From Gordonia sediminis (GTDB lineage Bacteria; Actinomycetota; Actinomycetes; Mycobacteriales; Mycobacteriaceae), in contig RZUM01000013.1 in the NCBI GenBank assembly GCA_004193205.1, forward strand, positions 77,937-141,936: a DNA stretch of 64,000 nucleotides, in the 5' to 3' direction. A model generated the notes under the pieces. The model saw only the letters and a list, made by a program, of their open reading frames with translations, did no database searches and had not been told where the DNA came from. Positions 14,687 to 24,202 of the stretch are shown piece by piece. Positions within the stretch are counted from its first letter, which is position 1, and every line of letters begins with the position of its first letter. A program made the position numbers and the translations under genes.

Positions 14687-16552
14687 CTAATGAGATGGGG
14701 CGTTGGACGGTGGGGCCTTCTCGGGCTCCTTGAGACCCAGGGCATCGCGACAGGCTTGCATTGTTGCCTTGTGGATGGTGGCGCTGTAGCCGACGTGATC
14801 ACCCGATTCGCCGACATAGATCGGGACCCGCCAGCCCCGCTTTTCGAAACCTTGTGGCCCTCCGTAGCGGCAGAACAATTGGTAGTCCTCGGGTCCGAAG
14901 ACGATTCGCACACTCGCGCCGGCCCGGTAGATCGAATTCACGAGGGAGTCGGGGTTTCTGGCCAAGAGCGAGCGGCTGATTACCGTGTAGGCGTCCTCGG
15001 GGAGAAGCCCAACGAGGCGGCGCACGACGTTGCGGTCAATCGCCTTGAAGACGCGCAAGATCGGCGGGGCCGTGGTCGGCTTGGCAAGTCCGGACTCGCC
15101 GCCCTCACCGGTGGGTACATCGAAGCCGACCCGATGTCGGCGCTCGACAATGCCCGTAGAGACCGGCGGCCGTAGCCGCCATCGGAGCGGATTGACGATG
15201 ACCGCACCGCTCTGTGATCCGTTCGTCGAGAAGCGCCGACGGCTCTCGATTGCAGCATGGGACGCCATCCAGCCGCCGATGCAGACCCCGGTGTGCACGA
15301 TTGTCGCGTTGTCGGGTAACTCGATCGCGTCAAGGATGCGGAGACCCTCGTCGATATAGGGGCGCTTGTACAAGCGGATATGTGTGTCTTCATCAGACAC
15401 GTGACCGGACTCGCCGACGCCGGCGCGATCGAATCGCACCACGCGACCCTCCAGGCCCGCGACGTCGATCGCGAGATCGTAGAACAACCGGTCCGGGCCA
15501 GTCCTGATGTCATGAGCGATCGTGTGGGTGACGACGACGTGACGTGCGGCAGTGTGTCGGCCGACGAGTGCCGTATCCCAGACGATGCGGTTGCCGGGCA
15601 GGACCCGCACGATGGTCTCGATCGGCTGTCCGTCGGAGGTGTGTGCAACCACCGCTGAGCTCGTCGACCGCACCTCGACACTCTCGGGAGTGTTGTCGCC
15701 TACGCGTCGGCCTATCCAGGACGCGATGGTCTCGACCTCGTCCGGCAGAGTGACCACCCACGGATTGACAGCTTCGAGGAAATCGGTCTGATCGCCGACG
15801 GAGGACACCTCACCCTCGTTGACGCGGATCGATTGAGCGAGATCCGATTCGAGTTCTGAGTCTCGAAGTAGGGCAAGTACTGCAGTCTTCGGGAGTGCGT
15901 CGAGGGCGGCCGAATCGATCCGCATGCCTGAAAGAGATTTCGCCGCAGCGCTGTGCAAGGTCAGCCCCATGAGGTGGACGAGGTTGTCGCTCTGGTCCGT
16001 CTCGACGAGAGGCACGGAGTCGGGGAGTCCGTCCGATTCTGCGGTGACGATGGAGTACAGCGCCTTCTGCATCCGCACGAAATGGCGACCGCGGACCACC
16101 GGGTCCCACAGCACGATCGCATCGAGTTGCCCGAGGAGGTCCACGTCCTGCGTCGCGAGCAGCGAGCCCACCCGGTGGCCGACGACTGTCACGTTGCGAA
16201 TACCCAGGCTGCGGACATAGGACACAGCAGTTCGAATACTGTCGACCCAGTGCTCGGCCGCCAGGGGATCGCGCTGATCGCCGGCGGATTCGCCGGTATT
16301 CGCGTAGTCGATTCGAAGGGCCAGAAAGCCGTGCGCGGCGAGGGTTTCGGACAGGAGCTTCAGAGCGCGAGTGGTGTGGATGACCTCTTTGGCGAGTGAT
16401 GGCAGGACAATGACCGCACCTCTGACCTGCGATGATTGTTGCATCGAGATCACGCCGAATAGCGATCCGCTGCGGTGTGGGATATAGGTGGGGGTGTTCA
16501 CGACATCCACGGAGTCACCGACCGCGGTCTCGACCTCGACCCCCGTGGGCAT
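14687..16552 (-). CDS. Tandem alpha/beta-hydrolase-fold protein with replaced nucleophiles
   Basis: 621 residues from the ATG at 16552 (GGAGG 6 bases upstream). Two hydrolase modules lie in tandem: residues about 40-285 (ALRIDYANTGES, then the elbow GHRVG at 125-129) and about 300-610 (VVRFDRAGVGES, then GVCIG at 422-426). The nucleophile elbow Gly-x-Ser-x-Gly has Arg in module 1 and Cys in module 2, so module 1 is probably inactive and module 2 may be a thiol hydrolase or acyltransferase. Similar Cys-containing hydrolases accompany exopolysaccharide/exosortase clusters in other bacteria. Divergent from the flippase gene, suggesting a role in modifying or releasing the glycan. Confidence 0.7.
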   Translation of the reverse strand: MPTGVEVETAVGDSVDVVNTPTYIPHRSGSLFGVISMQQSSQVRGAVIVLPSLAKEVIHTTRALKLLSETLAAHGFLALRIDYANTGESAGDQRDPLAAEHWVDSIRTAVSYVRSLGIRNVTVVGHRVGSLLATQDVDLLGQLDAIVLWDPVVRGRHFVRMQKALYSIVTAESDGLPDSVPLVETDQSDNLVHLMGLTLHSAAAKSLSGMRIDSAALDALPKTAVLALLRDSELESDLAQSIRVNEGEVSSVGDQTDFLEAVNPWVVTLPDEVETIASWIGRRVGDNTPESVEVRSTSSAVVAHTSDGQPIETIVRVLPGNRIVWDTALVGRHTAARHVVVTHTIAHDIRTGPDRLFYDLAIDVAGLEGRVVRFDRAGVGESGHVSDEDTHIRLYKRPYIDEGLRILDAIELPDNATIVHTGVCIGGWMASHAAIESRRRFSTNGSQSGAVIVNPLRWRLRPPVSTGIVERRHRVGFDVPTGEGGESGLAKPTTAPPILRVFKAIDRNVVRRLVGLLPEDAYTVISRSLLARNPDSLVNSIYRAGASVRIVFGPEDYQLFCRYGGPQGFEKRGWRVPIYVGESGDHVGYSATIHKATMQACRDALGLKEPEKAPPSNAPSH

Positions 16553-16899
16553 GCACATCCTCCGCAACGCTGTCACCGGCAGAAATCAACTGGAATGCCC
16601 TCGAGCCGGCACCGGGCACCACGTCCCGCCCTCCGGCAGCGGCCAGTGTATCTGTGTAGATGTGCGATCGGCAATTCATAGGTTGCTGGGCCAAAGGGGT
16701 GGCCGGGACTTGCGTTCAGGTTGTTGGGGACGTCCAGCGATGGCAAAGCCCACGTCGAAGATCCAGTCGTTCCATGTCACTATTGAGGTCGGTAAATCGG
16801 CGATTCGTCAGGGGCACATCTACTCCGGGTTCCTGCGACGTCGATCGGCGGATGGCCGATCCTGGTGGTCGGTCCGATGGGTGGCGAGTTTGGTGAGCC
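16553..16899. promoter_or_regulatory. Divergent intergenic region of the first polysaccharide module
   Basis: 347 bases between the hydrolase gene (leftward) and the flippase gene (rightward), with no convincing gene on either strand. It should hold promoters for both. A perfect inverted repeat with 7-base arms (GATCGGC 16843-16849 and GCCGATC 16855-16861, 5-base spacer) lies 39 bases before the flippase start, where it could act as an operator or a leader hairpin. Promoter boxes were not assigned. Confidence 0.4.
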
Positions 16900-18255
16900 T
16901 TGAGTGACGCACACAGCGTAGACACAGAGTTCCGGCACAGCTTCCTGTGGCGGATTCTTGCAGCCGCCGGGGGCATGGTTACGTCGTTCTTGCTGACGGT
17001 CGTGGTCGTGCGCGGTCTCGACCCGCGGGACGCGGCGACCTTCTTCGCGATCCTCGCCGCGCTGTCGATCGGTCCCCTTGTCGGACGATTGGGGCTCGGC
17101 GCCAATGTCGTCAGGCTGATCCCGGCCGAAAGCGATCCCGTCGCGCGGCGCGAGATTGCCGGCACGCACTTGCTCGCTACCGCACTGTTGTCGATCATCA
17201 CCGCGCCGATCATCGCCCTGATCGGTTGCGCTGCGATGATTGGCCAGCCAGGGTTCGTTGCGGTCTTTGTCCTGGCCACTCTTCTGATTGCGGTGGAGTC
17301 GACGAGGCTGATGCTGAGCGACATCTTTGCGGCGAACGGCCGTATCAAGGCGTCGGTGGCAACCATGCACTATGTGAGGTCCATCCTCGCTCTTCCCGTC
17401 ATCGCGGCGACAGTGTTCACGCTCGGGCATGAATCACTTGACGCGGTACTTGCCACGTATTTTGCTGTCGCTGCCATCCAGTTCGCGGCCGCGTTGTTTC
17501 ATGCGCGCGGAGATATCGCGCTGCCCGCGTTCGGTCCGATCTTCTCGACTCTGCGCACCGCTCTGGGTCACGGTGTTCGGCTATTCAGCGTCGATCTCTC
17601 GGAGTTCATGATCATGCAGGGGTCGATCTGGCTGGCGACCGCCTTGATGTCACCGCTGCATGCGACACAGTATGCCCTTGCGATCACACTGGGACTTCAG
17701 GTCACACTCTTCAAGAACCTCGCAATGACCGCTGTGGCCCCGCCGGCCGCGCGACTTTGGGCGGAGGGGGCGAAGGATAAGTTTGTCCGACTGCTGTCGG
17801 ATGCTGCGACTCTCGGGGCGGCGGTGGCGGTAGTGCTGGTCGCCATCATCGCGATCGCAGGTCCTTACGCAATCGAGGTCGCGTATGGCGCCAGTATGAA
17901 ACCGACTGCGTTCATGCTCTTGATCATCGCGGCGGGCGGCGCAGTCCAAGCGGGCATCGGCATCAATTCGAGCTGTCTCATCCTGACCGGTCACCTTGCG
18001 GAAGCGGCTCGTGTGGCGATCGGAGTTGTCGTGGTTGCCGTTCCCTGTGCCATCGCGGCCGCCTACCTTCTCGGTCCCGTCGCCTTGGCAACCGTAACCG
18101 CAGCAAGTCTGGCCGTCATGTCTGTTGGGCAGTTCCTCAACGCTCGTCGGCAACTCGGCACCGCTCCACATGCCAACAGGCACGCGGTCCGCGCCTTCAG
18201 TGAGATTCTTCGAGGGCGGACTGGCGAACCGGCGCCCGCGGATGCCAACCACTGA
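16900..18255 (+). CDS. Wzx-type lipid-linked oligosaccharide flippase (first)
   Basis: 451 residues, about 12-14 hydrophobic helices, of the polysaccharide-transporter/MATE-like superfamily. The N-terminus (LWRILAAAGGMVTSFLLTVVVVRGLDPRDAATFFAI) is typical of Wzx. The only reasonable start is TTG at 16900, because an in-frame TGA lies at 16894-16896. Flips undecaprenyl-diphosphate-linked repeat units across the membrane. The stop overlaps the next ATG (TGATG), so it is coupled to the polymerase gene. A second flippase is encoded at 54014-55465. Confidence 0.85.
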   Translation: MSDAHSVDTEFRHSFLWRILAAAGGMVTSFLLTVVVVRGLDPRDAATFFAILAALSIGPLVGRLGLGANVVRLIPAESDPVARREIAGTHLLATALLSIITAPIIALIGCAAMIGQPGFVAVFVLATLLIAVESTRLMLSDIFAANGRIKASVATMHYVRSILALPVIAATVFTLGHESLDAVLATYFAVAAIQFAAALFHARGDIALPAFGPIFSTLRTALGHGVRLFSVDLSEFMIMQGSIWLATALMSPLHATQYALAITLGLQVTLFKNLAMTAVAPPAARLWAEGAKDKFVRLLSDAATLGAAVAVVLVAIIAIAGPYAIEVAYGASMKPTAFMLLIIAAGGAVQAGIGINSSCLILTGHLAEAARVAIGVVVVAVPCAIAAAYLLGPVALATVTAASLAVMSVGQFLNARRQLGTAPHANRHAVRAFSEILRGRTGEPAPADANH

Positions 18256-19625
18256 TGGCAAACACCGAAACGGCGTCACGAGGGCCGAATACCGACGCGG
18301 ACGGGGTGGGTCGTCGAGCTGATGTGAAGTCGATCGGCCCGGCGACCCCACGGGCGATATGGTTGTCACCGGTATTCATCGTCCTGGTGATCGGCACACT
18401 TGCCATCGTCCCGGTGGCCTTTCTCTCTGATCAGGTCTACCGCTTGCTGTGGCGCACACCGAAATCGGTCCCGATCGAGACCCTGGTCCTGTTCTACTGC
18501 GGCGTGATGGCCTTTGCCTTCGGTGCCCTGATAGCGGCCTCGGTACCCGCGCGGGCGTACTGGCACCGTGTGCCGAGCAGCTGGCCGGATTTCGACGATC
18601 AGACACGCAAGATCCTCGAGCGTGCCAGCACGGTGTTGGCTGCGCTTGTGCTGGTCGGTTACGCCGGGTTCGTGGTGGTGATCGCCCGTGCCGGCATAAG
18701 CGTGACCGAGTTGTTCTCTGGTTCACCCGATGTCAAAGAAGCCATCGGGACCGTTCCGGGCGTCACCACGCTCACGCAGTTGGGTATGGCGTCGGTCGTG
18801 GTCTCCGGACTTCTTCTTGCCGAGCGCTATTCACGATCCGAATTGCTCAAGGTGCTCTTGGTGGTAGGGCTGGGGATAACCAGGGCCTATATCAACAGCG
18901 AACGGCTTGCGGTTGTGGAACTCGCTGTACCGCTGTTGGTCATCTTCTCGGCAAAACTATCGACCCAGTCTCCGGTTCGGCGACGAATAGCGCAGCTCCT
19001 CCCAGTCGTTTTCGTGCTGGTGGTGCTGGTCGTTTTCGGCATATCCGAGTACTTTCGTTCCTGGCCGTTCTACAGAACCCACGGTTCGGGTTCGTATGTC
19101 GAGTTCGTGTTGAGTCGGTTCAGTGGATATTACGCGACCGCGATCAACAATGGCTACCTGAATCTGGCGCACATGGATTGGCCGAATCGAATTCCGTACG
19201 CCACCTTGGCGGCGTTCTGGACGGCCCCGGGGATCGAGACCATGAACCTCTATGAGCGTCTGGGTGGCCACATTCCACCAGAATCTCGCGAGGTCGACTC
19301 GTCGATGTTCATATCGATGTTAGAGCGGTATGCCAATCCTGAATTCAACAGCGAGAGCGGCTATTCTGACCCATTCTTGGACTACGGACTGGTTGGCGGG
19401 ATTGCTTATTTTGTGCTCGCGGGGCTTCTGATTGGATTCTTGTACCGAGGATTTCGCAACGGCAGAGTCTTCGGCCTACTCCTGTATCCCTTTGCCTTCA
19501 TAGGTCTACTGGAATTGCCGCGCTACATTTACTGGTCCTATGGCCGCGCGGTGTACACCTGGCTCGCTCTTGCAATAATCATCGTCGTTATCGCACGCAT
19601 GACCGCCCGAAGTCGGAGGAGTTGA
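18255..19625 (+). CDS. Wzy-type oligosaccharide repeat-unit polymerase (first)
   Basis: 456 residues, about 11 membrane helices after a 35-residue polar N-terminus. The large periplasmic loop near residues 270-360 (SEYFRSWPFYRTHGSGSYVEFVLSRFSGYYATAINNG and following, with ESGYSDPFLDYG) is typical of the oligosaccharide-repeat-unit polymerase family. Expected to link repeat units in the periplasm (or outer face). Gene overlaps the flippase stop by one base and is followed one base later by the beta-helix lipoprotein gene. Sequence is too divergent to predict the linkage. Confidence 0.75.
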   Translation: MANTETASRGPNTDADGVGRRADVKSIGPATPRAIWLSPVFIVLVIGTLAIVPVAFLSDQVYRLLWRTPKSVPIETLVLFYCGVMAFAFGALIAASVPARAYWHRVPSSWPDFDDQTRKILERASTVLAALVLVGYAGFVVVIARAGISVTELFSGSPDVKEAIGTVPGVTTLTQLGMASVVVSGLLLAERYSRSELLKVLLVVGLGITRAYINSERLAVVELAVPLLVIFSAKLSTQSPVRRRIAQLLPVVFVLVVLVVFGISEYFRSWPFYRTHGSGSYVEFVLSRFSGYYATAINNGYLNLAHMDWPNRIPYATLAAFWTAPGIETMNLYERLGGHIPPESREVDSSMFISMLERYANPEFNSESGYSDPFLDYGLVGGIAYFVLAGLLIGFLYRGFRNGRVFGLLLYPFAFIGLLELPRYIYWSYGRAVYTWLALAIIIVVIARMTARSRRS

Positions 19626-19626
19626 A

Positions 19627-20745
19627 ATGGTACCGCGGACAAGGCTGCATCTGAGGGCGTGTGTCACTGCGATCGTCGTCGGAGTGGTGGCGTGCCTCGT
19701 CGGCTGCGGTCCGCCTGCCTCCGGCGAGCCGGCCACCGACGACACCCGTGCTCTGCAGGCGCAATTCGATGCGGTGCGGCCGGGGGGATCGATTGTGCTG
19801 GAGCGAAAGACTTATCACCATGCAGGCGTTCTCCGGCTCCGGGTGAGCGACGTCCGGATCGATGGCAACGGTGCGACGCTGCAGGCCACGAATGACGCGA
19901 CATCGGCTGTGCAGATCATCGGTGATCGGGTGCGGTTGACCAACATCAACCTCTCGGCCCCCACTGAAGGTAAACGGTGGACGGCTCCCGATCAGCACAA
20001 GCTGGTGATTTCGGGCTCCGGCGACCGAGTCGACAGGGTGTCGATCAACGGCTCAGCCGGGGCCGGCATTTTCGTTGATGGCGCTCAGTACTTCGACATC
20101 GGGAATGTCAGCGTAACCGGCACTCGGGCCGACGGAATTCACATGACCAACGGAAGCCGGCGCGGCGTTGTGCACGACGTACGGACCGACCAGACCGGTG
20201 ATGACGCGGTCGCGGTGGTCTCATATGCAAATGAGCCGGCCAGAAGCGGCGACATCACGATCCGTGGACTGACGGTGGCCAGCACACGTTGGGGGCGCGG
20301 CATCAGCGTCGTCGGTGGCGATCATGTGAACATCTCGAACTTCTCGGTTTCGAATACCGACTCGGCCGGAATCTATGTGGCCGCAGAGGGGAGTCCGTTC
20401 TTCACCAACTCGGTTGACGCCGTGACCATTGCCAACGGGTCGATACGATCGGCCAACAGGAGTACCCAGGTCCTGCAGGGTGCAGTGCTCGTTTTCTCGG
20501 GTAATAGTGGTCACTACATACGCGATGTCAGGATGTCGAAGCTGCTGATCTCGGATACACCAAAGACTGCGCCTCGTGAAGTGAGCATCATCGCCCAGAA
20601 TGGCGGTACGGTTTCCGGCGTGCAGCTCCTGGGCTTCACACTTGTCCGTTCCACGGTGACAACCTTCTATGCGGATGTCCCGGCTTCCTCGTACACGGTG
20701 GCCGGTTGGACAAAGAACGGCGCCGTCATCAGAGTGGGTCGGTGA
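19627..20745 (+). CDS. Beta-helix lipoprotein of the polysaccharide locus
   Basis: 372 residues. Signal peptide of the lipoprotein type with lipobox LVGC (Cys27), so it is probably anchored to the outer face of the membrane. From about residue 40 the protein is a right-handed parallel beta-helix of the pectate-lyase superfamily: repeated short strands with Asn/Gly turns (VRIDGNGATLQATND, DRVRLTNINLSAP, GISVVGGDHVNISNFSVS). Such proteins act as polysaccharide lyases, hydrolases or epimerases. No catalytic set could be assigned. It sits between polymerase and glycosyltransferase genes and overlaps the latter by 4 bases (GTGA). Confidence 0.75.
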   Translation: MVPRTRLHLRACVTAIVVGVVACLVGCGPPASGEPATDDTRALQAQFDAVRPGGSIVLERKTYHHAGVLRLRVSDVRIDGNGATLQATNDATSAVQIIGDRVRLTNINLSAPTEGKRWTAPDQHKLVISGSGDRVDRVSINGSAGAGIFVDGAQYFDIGNVSVTGTRADGIHMTNGSRRGVVHDVRTDQTGDDAVAVVSYANEPARSGDITIRGLTVASTRWGRGISVVGGDHVNISNFSVSNTDSAGIYVAAEGSPFFTNSVDAVTIANGSIRSANRSTQVLQGAVLVFSGNSGHYIRDVRMSKLLISDTPKTAPREVSIIAQNGGTVSGVQLLGFTLVRSTVTTFYADVPASSYTVAGWTKNGAVIRVGR

Positions 20746-21794
20746 CAGTGCCGCTGGATGAGCTACATGTCAACGGCAAGTGGTTGGCGCAGAAGCTGAC
20801 CGGAACGCAGAGGTACGCCTCGGAGATGGTTCGAGCGATCGCGGCGTCGGGTCGCGCTCGCCTCGTCCTCCACGTTCCACGAGGGGCCGATGTACCCGGG
20901 TGGGTGGCGCACCATGAGGTAGACGTCAAGGTTGCGCCCGTCGCCGGAGTGCTCTTCGAGCAGATCTATCTCCCCGCGGCCACCGCTCGCAGAATGCTGT
21001 TGAACTTCGCCGGGCCCGCACCGCTTTTGAAGCGCAAGCAGTTGGTGACCATGCACGATGCCACGCCGTTCCGGTACCCCGAGACGTTCACGAAGCGGTT
21101 CGTCGCGTTCTACTACGTCATGTACTCGGTGCTCGGTCGTCTGGCTCGGCATCTCGTGACGGTGTCGCATTTCAGTGCCGGTGAGCTCGAGGAGGTACTT
21201 CACATCCCACGTGAACGGTTCATCGTTGCAGAGTGCTCGGCGAACACCCTGGCCGGTGTTTCGGAGACTCGGCCCGATCTGGCGCTCCCGGAGAGGTTTT
21301 ACCTGGTGGTGGGAACGCTGGCGGTGAACAAGAACCTCCGACGACCGATCATGTCGGTCGCAGACTCGGGACGCGACGTCGTTGTCGTGGGGTTGGCCGG
21401 AGACCAGCAGGTGTACTCAGCGACAGGGTCGCTGGCGGGCCACGCGATAATCCCGGGATGGTTGTCCGACTCGGAATTGGTGTGGCTGTACCGAAATGCG
21501 GTCGCGCTGATCTTCCCGTCGAAGTACGAGGGTTTCGGCCTCCCTCCGCTCGAGGCGCAGATGCTCGGTTGCGTCGTCGTCAGCTCGGACGCGGCGGCGC
21601 TCCCCGAGGTTTGTGGGGATGGTGCGGTGTACTTCGATCCTGATGACCCTGCGGCCCTCATCGCGGAATTGGCAGAACTCGAAGGCAGTGACGTTGCCGC
21701 GGATGAGCTGAGACGACGTGGCGCGAAAAACGCCGCGAGGTTTTCGTGGGCTTCATCGGCCGACAAGGTTCTGAACGGGCTGGGTGTGCGATGA
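20742..21794 (+). CDS. Glycosyltransferase family 4 (GT-B) protein
   Basis: 350 residues from a GTG at 20742 that overlaps the preceding stop (GTGA). GT-B fold with a retaining GT4 signature FPSKYEGFGLPPLEAQMLG near the C-terminus (the E-x7-E motif). TGTQRYASEMVRAI in the N-terminal domain and MHDATPFRYPETF are characteristic of mannosyl/rhamnosyl GT4 enzymes that start with LTGTGRY-like loops. Acts at the cytoplasmic side on a lipid-linked intermediate. Coupled to the next glycosyltransferase by an ATGA overlap. Confidence 0.88.
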   Translation: MTVPLDELHVNGKWLAQKLTGTQRYASEMVRAIAASGRARLVLHVPRGADVPGWVAHHEVDVKVAPVAGVLFEQIYLPAATARRMLLNFAGPAPLLKRKQLVTMHDATPFRYPETFTKRFVAFYYVMYSVLGRLARHLVTVSHFSAGELEEVLHIPRERFIVAECSANTLAGVSETRPDLALPERFYLVVGTLAVNKNLRRPIMSVADSGRDVVVVGLAGDQQVYSATGSLAGHAIIPGWLSDSELVWLYRNAVALIFPSKYEGFGLPPLEAQMLGCVVVSSDAAALPEVCGDGAVYFDPDDPAALIAELAELEGSDVAADELRRRGAKNAARFSWASSADKVLNGLGVR

Positions 21795-22909
21795 AGGTGT
21801 TGCACGTCGCCCAGCCGGTGGACGGCGGTGTCGCGAATGTCGTTCGTACACTGACCACTGATCAACGTGCGCGTGGATGGAGCCCGGTGATCGCGTCCCC
21901 CTCGACCGGTGAGCTTCCCGAACTGCTGAGGGCAGGTGGCTTCGATGTCCGGGCGTGGGAGGCAACTCGATCGCCCGGGCTGGGGGTGGTGGGCGAAGTA
22001 CGAAGTCTGGCGCGGATCGTGTCCTTGGTGCGTCCAGATGTCGTACACCTGCACGGGTCGAAGGCGGGACTCGTCGGACGTGCGGCGATTCGCGGGAAGC
22101 TACCCACGCTCTTTCAACCGCATCTGTGGTCGTTCCAGTCCCAGGCGGGACTTACCGTTCGACCCGCCCGCGCTTGGGAGCGGCTTGCCGTCAGGTGGAC
22201 CGATCGCATTGTCTGTGTCAGTCACGACGAAGCCGAAGTGGGTCGTGCCATGGGCATACGCTGCTCGTCGGTGGTGATTCCGAACGGAGTCGACACGCAA
22301 CGGATTCAACCTCGCGAGAAGCGAGAAGCGCGTGCGGAGTTCGGAATTCCTGACGAGGGGCCGGTCGTCGTCTGCGTCGCCAGACTCGCGCCACTGAAAG
22401 GGCAGGACATGCTTCTCGAAGCGTGGCCCGGCATTCTCGAGCGAGTCCCGGGCGCTCGGTTGGTTTTCGTGGGCGATGGACCGCTGCGAGAACAATTGCA
22501 GCGCGATTATCCGGTAGCACTCGATCCCTCGGTCATCTGGACAGGATGGAGTGACCGCGCGTCCGAGTACTTCTCGGCTGCCGATGTGGTGGCGGTACCG
22601 TCTCGGGCCGAAGGTATGGCGCTGGTTCCTTTGGAGGCCATGTCGTCTGGTCGGTCGGTCGTAGCATTTGACGCCGGCGGCATCCGGGAAAGCGTCGGCG
22701 ATGCCGGAGTCGTGCTACGAGTGGGCGATGTGGAAGGGCTCGGCAACCAGATCGCCCGCAGACTCATCAATACGGGGCTGGCCGCAGAAGAAGGGCGACG
22801 GGGCAGGGAGCGTGCAATCCGGCTGTTCGACCATCGCACTTCTGCCGCCGCGGTTGCCGACGCAGTCACCGACATCGCCAACACAGAGAAGACCCAACAG
22901 CCCAGCTGA
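21791..22909 (+). CDS. Glycosyltransferase family 4 protein
   Basis: 372 residues, starting at the ATG at 21791 that overlaps the previous stop. N-terminal MKVLHVAQPVDGGVANVV loop, VVHLHGSKAGLVGR, then donor-binding domain with IPNGVD, VARLAPLKGQDMLLEAW and the GT4 motif PSRAEGMALVPLEAMSSG. Retaining glycosyltransferase of repeat-unit assembly. Last rightward gene of this operon, ending 52 bases from the convergent chain-length gene. Confidence 0.9.
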   Translation: MKVLHVAQPVDGGVANVVRTLTTDQRARGWSPVIASPSTGELPELLRAGGFDVRAWEATRSPGLGVVGEVRSLARIVSLVRPDVVHLHGSKAGLVGRAAIRGKLPTLFQPHLWSFQSQAGLTVRPARAWERLAVRWTDRIVCVSHDEAEVGRAMGIRCSSVVIPNGVDTQRIQPREKREARAEFGIPDEGPVVVCVARLAPLKGQDMLLEAWPGILERVPGARLVFVGDGPLREQLQRDYPVALDPSVIWTGWSDRASEYFSAADVVAVPSRAEGMALVPLEAMSSGRSVVAFDAGGIRESVGDAGVVLRVGDVEGLGNQIARRLINTGLAAEEGRRGRERAIRLFDHRTSAAAVADAVTDIANTEKTQQPS

Positions 22910-22960
22910 CCCTGTTAGTCGATCGGCGCGACAGCCTTCTCGTCTGGAAGGGGACGTCCG

Positions 22961-24202
22961 CTATGACCGATCAGGCTGAAGACTGTCAGTCGGCGTAGTC
23001 CAGACTGAATCCTGCACCTGCGCTGCATGTTCGCTTTCGTCGGGATCGCGATCAGATGGTGCGCGTTTGCCGTGGGTTCGAGTACAAACGATGGTCTTGT
23101 GGGCGTGGGTGGAGATCTGGCAGAGGTTCCGCACAGACTCCGCGTAGTCCCGTCCGACCTCGGCCACGATGACCACCTGGGTTGCCGAAGCGACATCGGC
23201 AGGAAGAGCGGGTGAGTCGCCGAGTGCGCCGGCATCCACGACGGTGATGAGGTCTGTTGAATCATGGCTCGCGGGGTCTTCCGACGATGCGCCGGCGATC
23301 AGACTGGTTATGGCGGCTGTCGGGGATTGCTCTGATGCGCCGATCGTCACGATCGCGCCTTGGCGTGGCTCGGGTAGCAGAGCGTAGATGCGACGCGCGG
23401 TTTCCCTGTCGGTCGTCGTGTCGAGGCCAGCGGACACCCGAACGACCGAGGTGAGGACAGTTGTCGAATCATCTTCCCGCTCAAGCCACGACAAGGAGGA
23501 CGGCGACGTCACCACGCCTGTGTACTTGCGCCAGACGAGTCCTCCGCCGAGCGTCAGGAGTCCGGCGAGAAGCCCGCCGGCGAGGGCTCCGAGTACCCAA
23601 CCGGGAACACCCGCACTGTCCGATACGGCCGGAGATTGGATCACCTGAACGTCGGCGGGGCGCTGCGCCAGGACCTTGATGGAGTCACGTTGGATTCGGA
23701 GTCCGGCAACAGCATTCGGGCTGACCGACCCAGAGGTGAGTACGTCGTTGATTGCCGCGACGGCGGCGTTTGCCCGCTCCTGGCTCACCTGCTGTACATG
23801 AGCACTGTACAAGTCGATCGCCGAGTTGAGCGTCTGCGTTGCATCGTTCACGTTCTCGGACGAGGCGGAGAAGGTGATGACTTGTGATTGCCCGTTCTGT
23901 GATGCGGTAAAGGGTACCGAGGTGCCGCCGTTGTGGGCCGCAACCGAGTCCGCAAATCCCGCCGACTCGAGAAAAGCGACCTCGCCGGCGAGGTAATTCT
24001 GGACGTCCTCGGTCGCCGGTGAGTTGCCGAGCAGAATCTGATTGGGATCTATCGGTGGATGGACTTGCACGAGGGCGGTCACCGGAGCCGGAGAGCCAGA
24101 GCCGAACGCCAGACCGCCGACGACCGCGCCGATGAGAAGTGCCACCAGAACGAGGGGCCACAGCGGGGTCGTCAGACGTGACAGCAGCGTCCGTGCTTTC
24201 AT
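22961..24202 (-). CDS. Wzz/CapA-like chain-length protein with a kinase-like domain lacking ATP motifs
   Basis: 413 residues from the ATG at 24202. Two membrane helices (about 13-33 and 200-222) flank an extracytoplasmic Wzz-type region (45-195) with a helical stretch. The cytoplasmic part (about 230-413) has the order of a bacterial tyrosine kinase but lacks its residues. IVTIGASEQSPTAA (284-297) sits where the Walker A loop should be and has no GK[ST]; VVDAGALGDSP (321-331) replaces the Walker A' DxDxR; VVIVAEVG (343-350) follows. It has no C-terminal Tyr cluster. Probably a catalytically dead polysaccharide co-polymerase. Convergent with the GT4 gene. Confidence 0.7.
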   Translation of the reverse strand: MKARTLLSRLTTPLWPLVLVALLIGAVVGGLAFGSGSPAPVTALVQVHPPIDPNQILLGNSPATEDVQNYLAGEVAFLESAGFADSVAAHNGGTSVPFTASQNGQSQVITFSASSENVNDATQTLNSAIDLYSAHVQQVSQERANAAVAAINDVLTSGSVSPNAVAGLRIQRDSIKVLAQRPADVQVIQSPAVSDSAGVPGWVLGALAGGLLAGLLTLGGGLVWRKYTGVVTSPSSLSWLEREDDSTTVLTSVVRVSAGLDTTTDRETARRIYALLPEPRQGAIVTIGASEQSPTAAITSLIAGASSEDPASHDSTDLITVVDAGALGDSPALPADVASATQVVIVAEVGRDYAESVRNLCQISTHAHKTIVCTRTHGKRAPSDRDPDESEHAAQVQDSVWTTPTDSLQPDRS

